A stretch of 9,349 nucleotides of DNA from an uncultured Peptostreptococcaceae bacterium (GTDB taxonomy: Bacteria > Bacillota > Clostridia > Peptostreptococcales > Anaerovoracaceae). The position numbers and the translations under genes were made by a program. The notes under the pieces were generated by a model. That model saw only the letters and a program-made list of their open reading frames with translations. It did not search any database and was not told where the DNA came from. The stretch is from the NCBI GenBank assembly GCA_905236895.1, contig CAJOQI010000167.1:1-9349 (forward strand), written 5' to 3'. Positions 1 to 7,110 of this stretch are shown in pieces (the first letter of the stretch is position 1; every line of letters begins with the position of its first letter).

Positions 1-590
1 AACTCTACGATAATTACGATGAGAATTATCCAAAGGATGATAATACGGTATGCATAGTGGGAAGCCTTACATATAACAGAGGAATCAAGCATTTTGTTCA
101 GGCCGCTTATAAGGCGGGCTGCAAGGCTTTGATAGGAGGAGAGCTTTCTCCCGATAGCTTCAAAGAAGAAATACTTTCTTCCCAAGAAGCAAAGGACCTG
201 GAATTCATGGGACCTTTGGGAAGAGACCAAGTTCTTGAGGTTATGAAGAGAGCAAAGGTGGGGGTTTCCGCTCCACTTAATATCGGACAGTATAACCATG
301 TGGACAATTTGGCCACCAAGGTTTGCGAATATATGTCCATGGGTCTTCCGGTCATTCTAACCAGGCACGCTTTCAGCGAGAGAATGGTAAAGGAATATGA
401 TTTCGGAATTTGTATAGACCCGGAGAATATAGAGGAGTATTCCAAGGCCATAAGATTCCTTCTGGATAATCCGGAGGAAGCCGATAGGCTTGGGAAAAAT
501 GGCAGAAAGGCAGTAAGGGAAGTGTTTAACTGGGAAAAGGAGAAGGCCAATCTGCTTAAGCTTTACCAAGAGATAATTGAGGAAGAATAG
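1..590 (+). CDS. Glycosyltransferase, GT4-like, C-terminal part (5' end outside window)
   Basis: The frame is open from the left edge (first full codon at base 3) to the TAG at 588-590, so only about the last 195 residues are visible. The GTG at 57 is an internal valine inside a VCIVGSLTYNRG strand, not a start. What is seen is the nucleotide-sugar-binding lobe of a GT-B enzyme: the VGSLTYNRGI opening strand and loop, a GPLGRDQVLEVMKRAKVGVS segment, and at bases 306-356 the block NLATKVCEYMSMGLPVI, which matches the GT4 signature 'NK-x-x-E-Y-M-x-x-G-x-P-V-I'. The tail is the usual helical GT4 C-terminus (EEADRLGKNGRKAV, then NWEKE). By family it transfers a sugar from a nucleotide donor to a growing lipid-linked oligosaccharide at the cytoplasmic membrane face. 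Donor and acceptor cannot be told. The next gene follows after 17 bases. Confidence 0.88.
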   Translation, partial: LYDNYDENYPKDDNTVCIVGSLTYNRGIKHFVQAAYKAGCKALIGGELSPDSFKEEILSSQEAKDLEFMGPLGRDQVLEVMKRAKVGVSAPLNIGQYNHVDNLATKVCEYMSMGLPVILTRHAFSERMVKEYDFGICIDPENIEEYSKAIRFLLDNPEEADRLGKNGRKAVREVFNWEKEKANLLKLYQEIIEEE

Positions 591-607
591 GGCAGGAGAC
601 TAAATAG

Positions 608-1852
608 ATGTCAAAGATTTTGCTTATAAATCACTATGCCGGATCCCCGGAAATGGGAATGGAATTCAGACCCTATTATTTTGCTCGTCAGTGGATAAAG
701 AGAGGGAACGAGGTCCATATCATTGCTGCGGACTATTCCCATTTAAGGAGGAAGAACCCGGAAGTACATAAGGACTGGAAGATTGAGAAAATAGACGGAA
801 TATACTATCACTGGGTTAAGACGGGAACCTATAGCGGTAATGGAGTTAAGAGAGCTCTTACCATGGAGCAATTCGTTTCCAAGATCAGAAAGAATTCCGC
901 CGATATTATTAAAATGATTGAGCCGGATATAATAATATGCTCATCCACATATATGCTGGATACCTATGCGGGACAGAAGCTGAAAAGAGAAACCAAGGGA
1001 AGGGCCATCCTGGTTCACGAGGTTCATGATATGTGGCCGGAGACCCTTGTGGACATTGGCGGAATGAAGAGGAGCAATCCCTTTGTTGTAGCCATACAGG
1101 CTGCGGAGAATAGCGCCTATAAGCATTCCGACAAGATAATCGCCATGATGCCCTTCTCCAAGGAATATATGATGGAACACGGTATGGCAGAGGAAAAGTG
1201 GACCCATATACCCCTTGGAATTGAAATGGGGGAATGGGATGAGAAGGAGCCCTTAAATGAGGAGCATAGAACTGCCATAGAAGAAATAAAGAAGAGCGGA
1301 AGCTTTCTTGTGGGATATTTCGGAGGACATGCCTTGTCCAATGCTCTCTACAATCTGGTGGACTCAGCCTGTGAAAGCCAAAGGAGAGGATATGATGTTA
1401 AATTCCTCCTTGTGGGAGACGGAGTTGAGAAGGAAAGCATTATCAAAAGCGCCAAGGAAAAGGGCCTCGACAATATGTTCTTCCTGCCGCCTGTTGGGAA
1501 AAAGGAAATCCCCGAGCTTCTGGATTTATTTGATGCCATCTATATCGGAACCGCAACCTCCGAAATGGATAAGAGGTTTGGAATCTGTATGAATAAGATG
1601 GCCGACTCCATGATGTCGGGAAAGCCCGTAATCTGCTCCGTGGATGGGCCGTCCTCTTGGGTTGAAGAAGCTCAATGCGGAATAATGATTCCCGCTGAAG
1701 ATATAGAAGGCACCGTGGACGCAATCAAAAAGTTGATGGAAATGTCCCCGGAAGAGAGAAGAGAAATGGGCCTAAGGGGAATAGAGTATTGCAAGGCCAA
1801 TTTGGATGTAGAGGTAGTGGCAGACAGAATGTTAGAGGCCATTAGGGAGTGA
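608..1852 (+). CDS. WbuB-like GT4 glycosyltransferase
   Basis: This 414-residue protein has the length expected of a complete GT-B enzyme. The start (ILLINHYAGSPEMGMEFRPYY, about residues 4-24) matches what I know of the WbuB family, described as L-N-acetylfucosaminyl transferases in E. coli O-antigen clusters. Other family marks are HEVHDMWPETL (137-147) in the acceptor domain, GYFGGHALSNAL (236-247) opening the donor domain, LLVGDG (267-272), and FGICMNKMADSMMSGKPVI (324-342), the donor-binding block. The ATG has a good ribosome site (AGGAG, 594-598, nine bases away). It is cytoplasmic or peripheral to the membrane and should add one sugar of the repeat unit. The actual donor is not shown; a WbuB-like sequence hints at an acetamido-deoxy or uronic sugar, but this is only homology. 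No missing motif or frameshift was seen. Confidence 0.92.
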   Translation: MSKILLINHYAGSPEMGMEFRPYYFARQWIKRGNEVHIIAADYSHLRRKNPEVHKDWKIEKIDGIYYHWVKTGTYSGNGVKRALTMEQFVSKIRKNSADIIKMIEPDIIICSSTYMLDTYAGQKLKRETKGRAILVHEVHDMWPETLVDIGGMKRSNPFVVAIQAAENSAYKHSDKIIAMMPFSKEYMMEHGMAEEKWTHIPLGIEMGEWDEKEPLNEEHRTAIEEIKKSGSFLVGYFGGHALSNALYNLVDSACESQRRGYDVKFLLVGDGVEKESIIKSAKEKGLDNMFFLPPVGKKEIPELLDLFDAIYIGTATSEMDKRFGICMNKMADSMMSGKPVICSVDGPSSWVEEAQCGIMIPAEDIEGTVDAIKKLMEMSPEERREMGLRGIEYCKANLDVEVVADRMLEAIRE

Positions 1853-1858
1853 TAATAG

Positions 1859-2764
1859 ATGGATATAGTGGAATTAATAAGAGAATTGGATATAAGGGTT
1901 GAGGGAATAAACTGCTCCTCGGTAGACACACTGGGACAGGTAACCCATAGCCCGGAGAATATGACCTATGCTACCTTTGTTTCCCATATGGACTATCTTA
2001 AGGATTTGGATGATAGAGCAAAGGTAATAATCACAACGGAAGAAATCGGCAAGGAAATTCTTGAGTCCTTACCGGAGGTGGGGGTTGCCATTGTTGAGGA
2101 TCCAACAATTACATTCTTCAGACTCCACAACCATCTTCTTTCCAATGAGAACTACGGAAGAAAGAGGTTTGAAAAGAAAATTGGTGAGGGCTGCAGAATA
2201 AGCCCCTGTGCCCATATTGCGGATTCCTGCGTTGCCATAGGAGATAATGTGGTCATAGAGGAAAACGTGGTTATAAGAGAAAACGTGACCATTGGAAGTG
2301 GCAGCATTATAAGGGCTGGAGCTGTAATCGGCGGCGAAGGATTCGAATTTAAGAGAGATGGCAAGAGGATAATGGGAATAACCCACGGTGGGGGAGTTGT
2401 CATAGGAGAAAACGTAGAAGTCCAATACAATTCCTGTATCGATAAGGCCATCTATCCATGGGATGACACCATTATCGGAGACTATACCAAGATCGACGAT
2501 CTGGTCTATGTCGCCCACGGATGCAAGATTGGCGAAGCCGTTCTTATAGCATCAAATGCTGTGGTTGGGGGGAGAGTAAAAATCGGACCCAATACCTGGA
2601 TCGGATTTGGTGCCACCATGAGAAACGGTATAGAACTGGGTTCCAACAGCAGAGCAAATATCGGAGCCGTTGTTACCAAGAATGTGGAGGATGGAGGAGC
2701 CGTTAGCGGCAACTTCGCCATAGACCATAATCTCTTTATTGAGAAAATGAGAAACAACAGATAA
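1859..2764 (+). CDS. LpxD-like left-handed beta-helix N-acyltransferase (paralogue A)
   Basis: This 301-residue protein has an LpxD-like layout. Residues 1 to about 95 form a non-repeat alpha/beta domain ending in a PTITFFRLHNHL segment, like the end of the LpxD N-terminal domain. From about 107 to 275 there are hexapeptide repeats ([IV]-G-x-x-x-x) of a left-handed beta helix. The LpxD-type insert GFEFKRDGKRIMGITHGGG (161-179), then WDDTIIGDYTKIDD and VAHGCKIG (218-225), aligns with the LpxD 'DDTIIGNGVIIDN..IAHN' region, making His220 the likely catalytic base. It ends in SGNFAIDHNLFIE, as in small sugar N-acyltransferases, without the long C-terminal helix of E. coli LpxD (341 residues). It probably N-acylates an amino group on a nucleotide sugar; lipid A synthesis is not supported by the neighbours. 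AGGGAG at 1844-1849, inside the preceding gene, supports the ATG. Confidence 0.87.
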   Translation: MDIVELIRELDIRVEGINCSSVDTLGQVTHSPENMTYATFVSHMDYLKDLDDRAKVIITTEEIGKEILESLPEVGVAIVEDPTITFFRLHNHLLSNENYGRKRFEKKIGEGCRISPCAHIADSCVAIGDNVVIEENVVIRENVTIGSGSIIRAGAVIGGEGFEFKRDGKRIMGITHGGGVVIGENVEVQYNSCIDKAIYPWDDTIIGDYTKIDDLVYVAHGCKIGEAVLIASNAVVGGRVKIGPNTWIGFGATMRNGIELGSNSRANIGAVVTKNVEDGGAVSGNFAIDHNLFIEKMRNNR

Positions 2765-2770
2765 GGGATA

Positions 2771-2777
2771 AAGGAAG
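2771..2777 (+). promoter_or_regulatory. Ribosome binding site that fixes the dehydrogenase start at ATG 2785
   Basis: AAGGAAG ends seven bases before ATG 2785, which is ideal spacing. A TTG at 2779 is in frame and would add two residues, but it lies one base after this site and so could not be used with it. The ATG is therefore the start. Confidence 0.75.
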
Positions 2778-2784
2778 TTTGACC

Positions 2785-4098
2785 ATGAAAACAGAGTTGA
2801 TTAAAAAGATTGAAGAAAGAAGTATCAAAGTTGGAGTTGTGGGCCTTGGATATGTAGGCCTTCCCTTGGCTGTGGAAAAGGCCAAGGCCGGGTTCAAGAC
2901 CATAGGCTTTGATGTGCAGGAAGAAAAAGTCAGACTTGTTAACGAAGGCCATAATTATATCGGAGATGTAATAGATGACGATCTTATACATCTGGTGGAG
3001 GAGGGAATGCTTTCCGCTACCACGGACTTCTCCTTTGTTAGAGATATGGACTTTATCGCCATCTGCGTACCAACTCCCCTGGACGACCATCAGCAGCCCG
3101 ACATCAGCTATGTAAAGAATTCCACCATGGAAATCAGCAAATATCTCAAGAAGAATACCATGGTTGTTCTGGAATCCACCACCTATCCGGGAACCACGGA
3201 AGAGCTGATCAAACCTTTGTTGGAAGAAGGGTCGGGGCTTAAATGCGGAGAGGATTTCTATTTGGGCTTTTCTCCTGAGAGAGTTGATCCAGGCAATAAA
3301 TTCTTCAAAACAAAGAATACCCCCAAGGTGGTTGGTGGTGTAGGCAAGGATGCAACGGAAGTCATTGCTGCCATGTATAGAGCCGTTTTGGAAGGGGATG
3401 TTCACGAGGTTTCATCTCCTGCTGTAGCCGAGATGGAGAAGATTCTGGAGAATACCTATAGGAATATCAATATAGGTTTGGTAAACGAACTGGCCATGCT
3501 TTGCGATAAGATGGGAATCAGCCTCTGGGAAGTGGTGGATGCGGCCAAAACCAAGCCTTATGGTTTTCAGGCCTTCTATCCCGGTCCGGGACTTGGAGGG
3601 CATTGCATCCCCTTGGATCCCTATTATCTCACCTGGAAGGCCAGGGAATACGGCTTCCATACTTCCATGATAGAGGCTTCCATGATCATAAACGACAAGA
3701 TGCCCGAATACTGCGTGGAGAGAGCGGGAAAGGTTCTAAACAGACAGAAGAAATCCCTTATGGGCTCCAAGGTTCTGGTTCTGGGTGTGGCCTATAAGGC
3801 GGATATAGACGATTACAGAGAAAGCCCTGCCATAGATGTAATAGAAATACTTAAGGGCGAAGGGGCCGAGACGGATTTCTACGATCCCTATATTATGAGC
3901 TTTAAGCATAAGGGAACAGCCTATGAAGGTCTAAAGGAAATCAGTCCTGAAATCGTGGCGAGCTACGATCTTATACTGATTACCGCAAACCACAGCAATG
4001 TGGACTATGAGATGATTCAAAAGAATGCAAAAGCAATCTTTGATGCCAAGAACGCCATGGCCAATGTTGAATGCCGTGACAATATAGAGGTACTGTAA
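2785..4098 (+). CDS. UDP-N-acetylhexosamine/UDP-sugar 6-dehydrogenase (WbpA-type)
   Basis: This is a complete UDP-glucose/GDP-mannose dehydrogenase family enzyme of 437 residues. It oxidises C6 of a UDP-hexose twice with NAD+ to give the uronic acid. The N-terminal Rossmann domain has VVGLGYVGLPLA (18-29) and CVPTPLD (94-100). LESTTYPGTTEE (129-140) and GFSPERVDPG (161-170) follow. The central helix AEMEKILENTYRNINIGLVNE (215-235) carries the conserved Lys and Asn. GLGGHCIPLDP (269-279) carries the catalytic Cys274. The C-terminal domain has VLGVAYKADIDDYRESPA (332-349). The string KPYGFQAFYPGPGLGGHC and the overall pattern favour the WbpA branch, so UDP-GlcNAc (or GalNAc) is the best-guess substrate, but UDP-glucose cannot be excluded by eye. 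It sits between the two LpxD-like genes, and its stop TAA overlaps the next ATG by one base, which suggests translational coupling. Confidence 0.95.
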   Translation: MKTELIKKIEERSIKVGVVGLGYVGLPLAVEKAKAGFKTIGFDVQEEKVRLVNEGHNYIGDVIDDDLIHLVEEGMLSATTDFSFVRDMDFIAICVPTPLDDHQQPDISYVKNSTMEISKYLKKNTMVVLESTTYPGTTEELIKPLLEEGSGLKCGEDFYLGFSPERVDPGNKFFKTKNTPKVVGGVGKDATEVIAAMYRAVLEGDVHEVSSPAVAEMEKILENTYRNINIGLVNELAMLCDKMGISLWEVVDAAKTKPYGFQAFYPGPGLGGHCIPLDPYYLTWKAREYGFHTSMIEASMIINDKMPEYCVERAGKVLNRQKKSLMGSKVLVLGVAYKADIDDYRESPAIDVIEILKGEGAETDFYDPYIMSFKHKGTAYEGLKEISPEIVASYDLILITANHSNVDYEMIQKNAKAIFDAKNAMANVECRDNIEVL

Positions 4099-5009
4099 TG
4101 CTACTATCACAAAAGATAAAAGAAAAACTGGATATAGCCTTTGATGTGGTGGACGAGAAAGAGGTAGAGACCCTTGCTCTTCTGGCTCAGGATCCGGGAG
4201 CTCCCTACGGAAGCTTTTTGGTGGATGCCAGCTATATGGACTCCATTGGAGATAATGTGAAGATGCTGATTATAAGTCCCGACCTTAGGGAGGAAGTAAA
4301 GAATAAGGCTCCTGAAATGGGTCTTATCATAACGGATAACCCAAGGAATCTCTTCTTCAGAACCCATAATGCTCTCCATGAGGATGAGGACTATATCAGA
4401 CCAAGATATAAAACCGTAATAGGAGAGAACTGCACCATACATAGCAGCGCCGTAATTGCGGAAAACAATGTAACTATCGGAAACAATGTGATAATCGAGG
4501 AGCATGTATCCATCAAAGAAAACAGCGTTATCGGCGACAATTCCATCATAAGAGCCGGCGCAAGGATAGGCATGATCGATTTCGAGTTTAAGAGAGAGGG
4601 AGATACCATCTTCGGAGTAACCCATATGGGTGGCGTGGTTCTGGGAAAAGAAGTGGAAGTTCAGACCAATTCATCCATCAACAAAGCCCTCTATCCCTGG
4701 GACGATACCATAGTTGGAGACTATACCAATATTGACGATTTGGTACATATTGCCCACGGATGCAAAATCGGAAAGAGCGTTATGATCGTTGCTCACTCCG
4801 GAATAGGCGGAAGAGTTGAGATTGGAGACGAAGCCTGGATTGGATTTGGCTCCACCATAAGAAACGGAATCTCCATAGGCAAGAATGCCAGAGTAAATAT
4901 GGGTTCTGTGGTTACCAAATCCGTTGAAGATGGTGGAGAGGTGACGGGCAATTTCGCCATTCCCCACAATCTATTCATTGAGCAGATTAAGAAGGTTAGA
5001 GGAGAATAG
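4098..5009 (+). CDS. LpxD-like left-handed beta-helix N-acyltransferase (paralogue B)
   Basis: This 303-residue paralogue of the 1859-2764 product aligns with it without gaps over about residues 81-300, with 133 of 220 positions identical by hand count. Residues 1-80 share only about 14 identities. It has the same LpxD-like order: N-terminal domain ending NLFFRTHNAL, hexapeptide repeats from about 107, insert DFEFKREGDTIFGVTHMGG (161-179), WDDTIVGDYTNIDD (201-214), IAHGCKIG (218-225) with candidate catalytic His220, and the tail TGNFAIPHNLFIE. The ATG overlaps the preceding stop (TAATG), with AGAGG at 4086-4090 as ribosome site. The predicted role is acyl transfer to a sugar amine made with the adjacent dehydrogenases. 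Why two copies are kept is unknown: different positions, different acyl donors, or a heterotrimer are all possible. The hexapeptide fold is secure; the substrate is not. Confidence 0.87.
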   Translation: MLLSQKIKEKLDIAFDVVDEKEVETLALLAQDPGAPYGSFLVDASYMDSIGDNVKMLIISPDLREEVKNKAPEMGLIITDNPRNLFFRTHNALHEDEDYIRPRYKTVIGENCTIHSSAVIAENNVTIGNNVIIEEHVSIKENSVIGDNSIIRAGARIGMIDFEFKREGDTIFGVTHMGGVVLGKEVEVQTNSSINKALYPWDDTIVGDYTNIDDLVHIAHGCKIGKSVMIVAHSGIGGRVEIGDEAWIGFGSTIRNGISIGKNARVNMGSVVTKSVEDGGEVTGNFAIPHNLFIEQIKKVRGE

Positions 5010-5011
5010 AG

Positions 5012-6085
5012 ATGAAGTATGCATTGATAGGCTGCGGAAGAATAGCCGTGAATCACATAAAGGCAGCGGTAAACAACAATCTGGAAATAGTAGCTGTCTG
5101 CGATATTCTGCCGGAGAAGATGGAAGAGATTCTCTCCAAATTTGACTTGGCTTCCGATGAGGGAATCCACAGGTATACGAATTATAAGGAATTGATTCAG
5201 GAGGAAAAGCCTGAACTTGTTTCAATAGCCACGGAAAGCGGAATCCATGCGGAAATCGCCATCCATGCCATAGATAGCGGTGTAAATGTAATCATAGAAA
5301 AACCTATGGCCATGAATATGGAAGATGCGGATAGAATAATAAAGCTTTCGCAAGAAAAGAATGTAAAGGTTAGCGCCTGCCATCAGAATAGATTCAATAT
5401 AGCCGTTCAAGAGCTTAGGAGAGCCTTGGAGGCAGGAAGATTCGGCAAGCTTTCTCACGGATCCATCAATGTGAGATGGAATAGGAATAAGGATTATTAC
5501 GACCAAGCCGGATGGAGAGGAACCTGGGAACAGGACGGAGGGGCTTTGATGAATCAGTGCATCCACGGAATAGACTTGCTCCGTTGGATGATGGGTGATG
5601 AGATTGAAGAAATCTATGGCGCCACCAGACAGCAATTCCATCACTATCTCGAGGCGGAAGATGTGGGCATGGCAGTAATCAAGTTTAAGAACGGTGCCAT
5701 TGGAACCGTAGAGGGAACAACCAATGTCTATCCCAAGAATCTTGAGGAGACCCTCTATGTTTTCGGTGAGAACGGAACCGTAAAGATCGGTGGCACATCC
5801 ACAAACAATATCGACGTTTGGGATTTTGCCGACGAGACATCGGAAGATGAAAAGAACAAAGGCCTTGAAGAGGCAACCAGCAATGTTTACGGAAACGGTC
5901 ATACCAGCTTATTTGCGGATATGATGGATGCTATAGATAGCGATCGCCGGCCCTATGTGGATGCGGTGGCGGGTAGAAATGCCTTGGAAGTGGTTCTGGC
6001 TATTTATAAGAGTCAGAAGACGGGCCAACCGGTGAAGCTTCCCTTGGATGATTTTGCCAGCACCGATATGAAGGGAGAGTTTTAG
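5012..6085 (+). CDS. Gfo/Idh/MocA oxidoreductase, WbpB/WlbA-like (probable UDP-HexNAcA 3-dehydrogenase)
   Basis: This 357-residue protein has full family length. An N-terminal Rossmann domain begins ALIGCGRIAVNHI (4-16), with Asp31 at the end of strand two. The family signature EKP is at 96-98. The C-terminal alpha/beta domain has the highly conserved run from YYDQAGWRGTWEQDGG (162-177) into ALMNQCIHGIDLLRWMMG, with His185 and Asp188 in the catalytic H-x-x-D position. WbpB/WlbA enzymes of this family oxidise C3 of UDP-GlcNAc uronic acid using NAD(H), often recycled with 2-oxoglutarate. Co-occurrence with a WbpA-type dehydrogenase and acyltransferases makes that the leading role here, by context. 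The aminotransferase that normally follows is not in the window. GAGGAGA at 4998-5004 is a strong ribosome site, and only two bases separate this gene from the previous stop. Confidence 0.88.
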   Translation: MKYALIGCGRIAVNHIKAAVNNNLEIVAVCDILPEKMEEILSKFDLASDEGIHRYTNYKELIQEEKPELVSIATESGIHAEIAIHAIDSGVNVIIEKPMAMNMEDADRIIKLSQEKNVKVSACHQNRFNIAVQELRRALEAGRFGKLSHGSINVRWNRNKDYYDQAGWRGTWEQDGGALMNQCIHGIDLLRWMMGDEIEEIYGATRQQFHHYLEAEDVGMAVIKFKNGAIGTVEGTTNVYPKNLEETLYVFGENGTVKIGGTSTNNIDVWDFADETSEDEKNKGLEEATSNVYGNGHTSLFADMMDAIDSDRRPYVDAVAGRNALEVVLAIYKSQKTGQPVKLPLDDFASTDMKGEF

Positions 6086-7102
6086 ATGTATCTTCTGATC
6101 GGAGGAACCAGTTTTATAGCGGCTCATACCGTTGATGAATTCTTAAGCAGGGGAGAGAAGATAGCTGTTACCTGCAGGAACGAAAGCTTTAATAAGCATT
6201 ATTCCGATTTGGGAGTTCCCGTATATAACCTGGACCTGAGGGATAAGGAGGCTTTTGATAAGCTGCCGGGAGACTTTGATGGGATAATCCTTCTGGGAGG
6301 ACTGCTTCCTGCCAATGCCACAGCGGATCTGGTTCATGAAGAAAACGCAGCGGACTATTTTGCTGTAAATACCATCGGCACAATCAATGTGCTTGAATTC
6401 GCAAGAAGGAATGGCATCAATAGAGTGATTTCCACCTGCTCCTATGCGGATGTTGCGGGAGCCTGGAAAAAGGATTATGCCATAAAAGAGGACGAGCCGA
6501 GGAATTACGGCTATTCTGGTGACCATGCGGTATATGTTTTCTCCAAGAATGCAGCCTGCGATACCATGGAATACTATAATAGGCAATACGGTATGAAGAA
6601 TGCTTGGTTCCGCCTGCCGCCGGTTTACGGAGTAGGACCTCACGGCAGCCTTAAGGTAAACGGAAAGACCATCAAATCCGGCCTGCAGATATTCATGGAA
6701 AAGGCTGCAAGGGGAGAGGATATTTCTGTCTTCGGAGATCCTCAGCTTAGCAGAGATGTGGTCTATGTTAAGGACGTGGCCAAGGCCTTTTATCAGGCAA
6801 TGAAAAGCGATAAGACCTATGGCCTTTACAATATGACCTCGGGAAGAGGGATAACATTGGAAGATCAGGCAAAGATTATTGCCAAGGTTTTTGCCAGAGA
6901 AGAGAATGGGGTTTCCAAGGTTGTATATGAACCGGGAAATGGGAATAACACACCATCCTTCTTATTCTCCATAGAGAAGGCAGCCAATGATTTTGGCTAT
7001 GAGCCTGAGTATGGGGATTTTGAAAAGATGATGGAAGACTATAAGAAGGACTATTACGATGGAAAGTTCAAGGAGCTTTTCCACTATGAAGATTTGATTT
7101 AG
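6086..7102 (+). CDS. NAD(P)-dependent epimerase/dehydratase (extended SDR) with altered glycine motif
   Basis: This 338-residue extended SDR has its ATG directly after the preceding TAG and the site AAGGGAGAG (6071-6079). The nucleotide-binding turn reads LLIGGTSFIAAH (3-14); the usual GGxGFIG has Ser9 and Ala12 in place of two glycines. A DLRD acidic patch (50-53) follows the third strand. VISTCSYADVAG (114-125) holds the catalytic Ser/Thr region, and Tyr150-x-x-x-Lys154 (YVFSK) is the active-site pair. RLPPVYGVGPHG (176-187) and VFGDPQLSRDVVYVKDVAKA (215-234) are the usual sugar-nucleotide-binding and 'RDFVYVxDVA' segments. The enzyme therefore looks active on a nucleotide sugar, as epimerase, dehydratase or reductase. 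Placement after the 6- and 3-dehydrogenases suggests a late step on the uronic acid, which is inference. I do not recognise a specific named family for it. Confidence 0.85.
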   Translation: MYLLIGGTSFIAAHTVDEFLSRGEKIAVTCRNESFNKHYSDLGVPVYNLDLRDKEAFDKLPGDFDGIILLGGLLPANATADLVHEENAADYFAVNTIGTINVLEFARRNGINRVISTCSYADVAGAWKKDYAIKEDEPRNYGYSGDHAVYVFSKNAACDTMEYYNRQYGMKNAWFRLPPVYGVGPHGSLKVNGKTIKSGLQIFMEKAARGEDISVFGDPQLSRDVVYVKDVAKAFYQAMKSDKTYGLYNMTSGRGITLEDQAKIIAKVFAREENGVSKVVYEPGNGNNTPSFLFSIEKAANDFGYEPEYGDFEKMMEDYKKDYYDGKFKELFHYEDLI

Positions 7103-7106
7103 GTGA
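7102..7106 (+). promoter_or_regulatory. Ribosome binding site supporting a TTG start at 7111
   Basis: GGTGA (AGGTGA from 7101), overlapping the preceding stop codon, lies four bases before TTG 7111. The nearest other in-frame start, GTG 7120, would be 13 bases away and would cut into the first beta strand. No ATG is close. The spacing to TTG is a little short, so translation may be weak or coupled to the gene before. Confidence 0.5.
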
Positions 7107-7110
7107 TCCA

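Noticed and set aside
57..590. GTG at 57 as the start of a short 177-residue protein
   Set aside because: The same frame is open to the left edge and the codons before 57 encode the start of the beta strand that continues as VGSLTYNRG, so this is the middle of a longer glycosyltransferase.
2779..2781. TTG at 2779 as the dehydrogenase start
   Set aside because: It is only one base after the AAGGAAG ribosome site. ATG 2785 has proper spacing and gives the usual N-terminus of the family.
2506..3405. 299-codon open frame on the minus strand
   Set aside because: It lies opposite the end of one acyltransferase gene and the first half of the dehydrogenase, both with unmistakable family motifs. The translation has no recognisable domain and no good ribosome site was noticed. 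Long antisense frames arise here because the sense genes rarely use TTA, CTA and TCA codons.
2140..5000. DNA similarity between about 2140-2764 and 4380-5000 as a mobile or recombining direct repeat
   Set aside because: The similarity follows the protein alignment of the two acyltransferases, with many silent differences and no long identical stretch, so it reflects an old gene duplication rather than a recent repeat or insertion element.
5222..5902. 226-codon open frame on the minus strand
   Set aside because: It is antisense to the Gfo/Idh oxidoreductase, whose conserved motifs span the same bases. It is Cys/Ile-rich without a domain pattern and is best explained by codon bias in the real gene.
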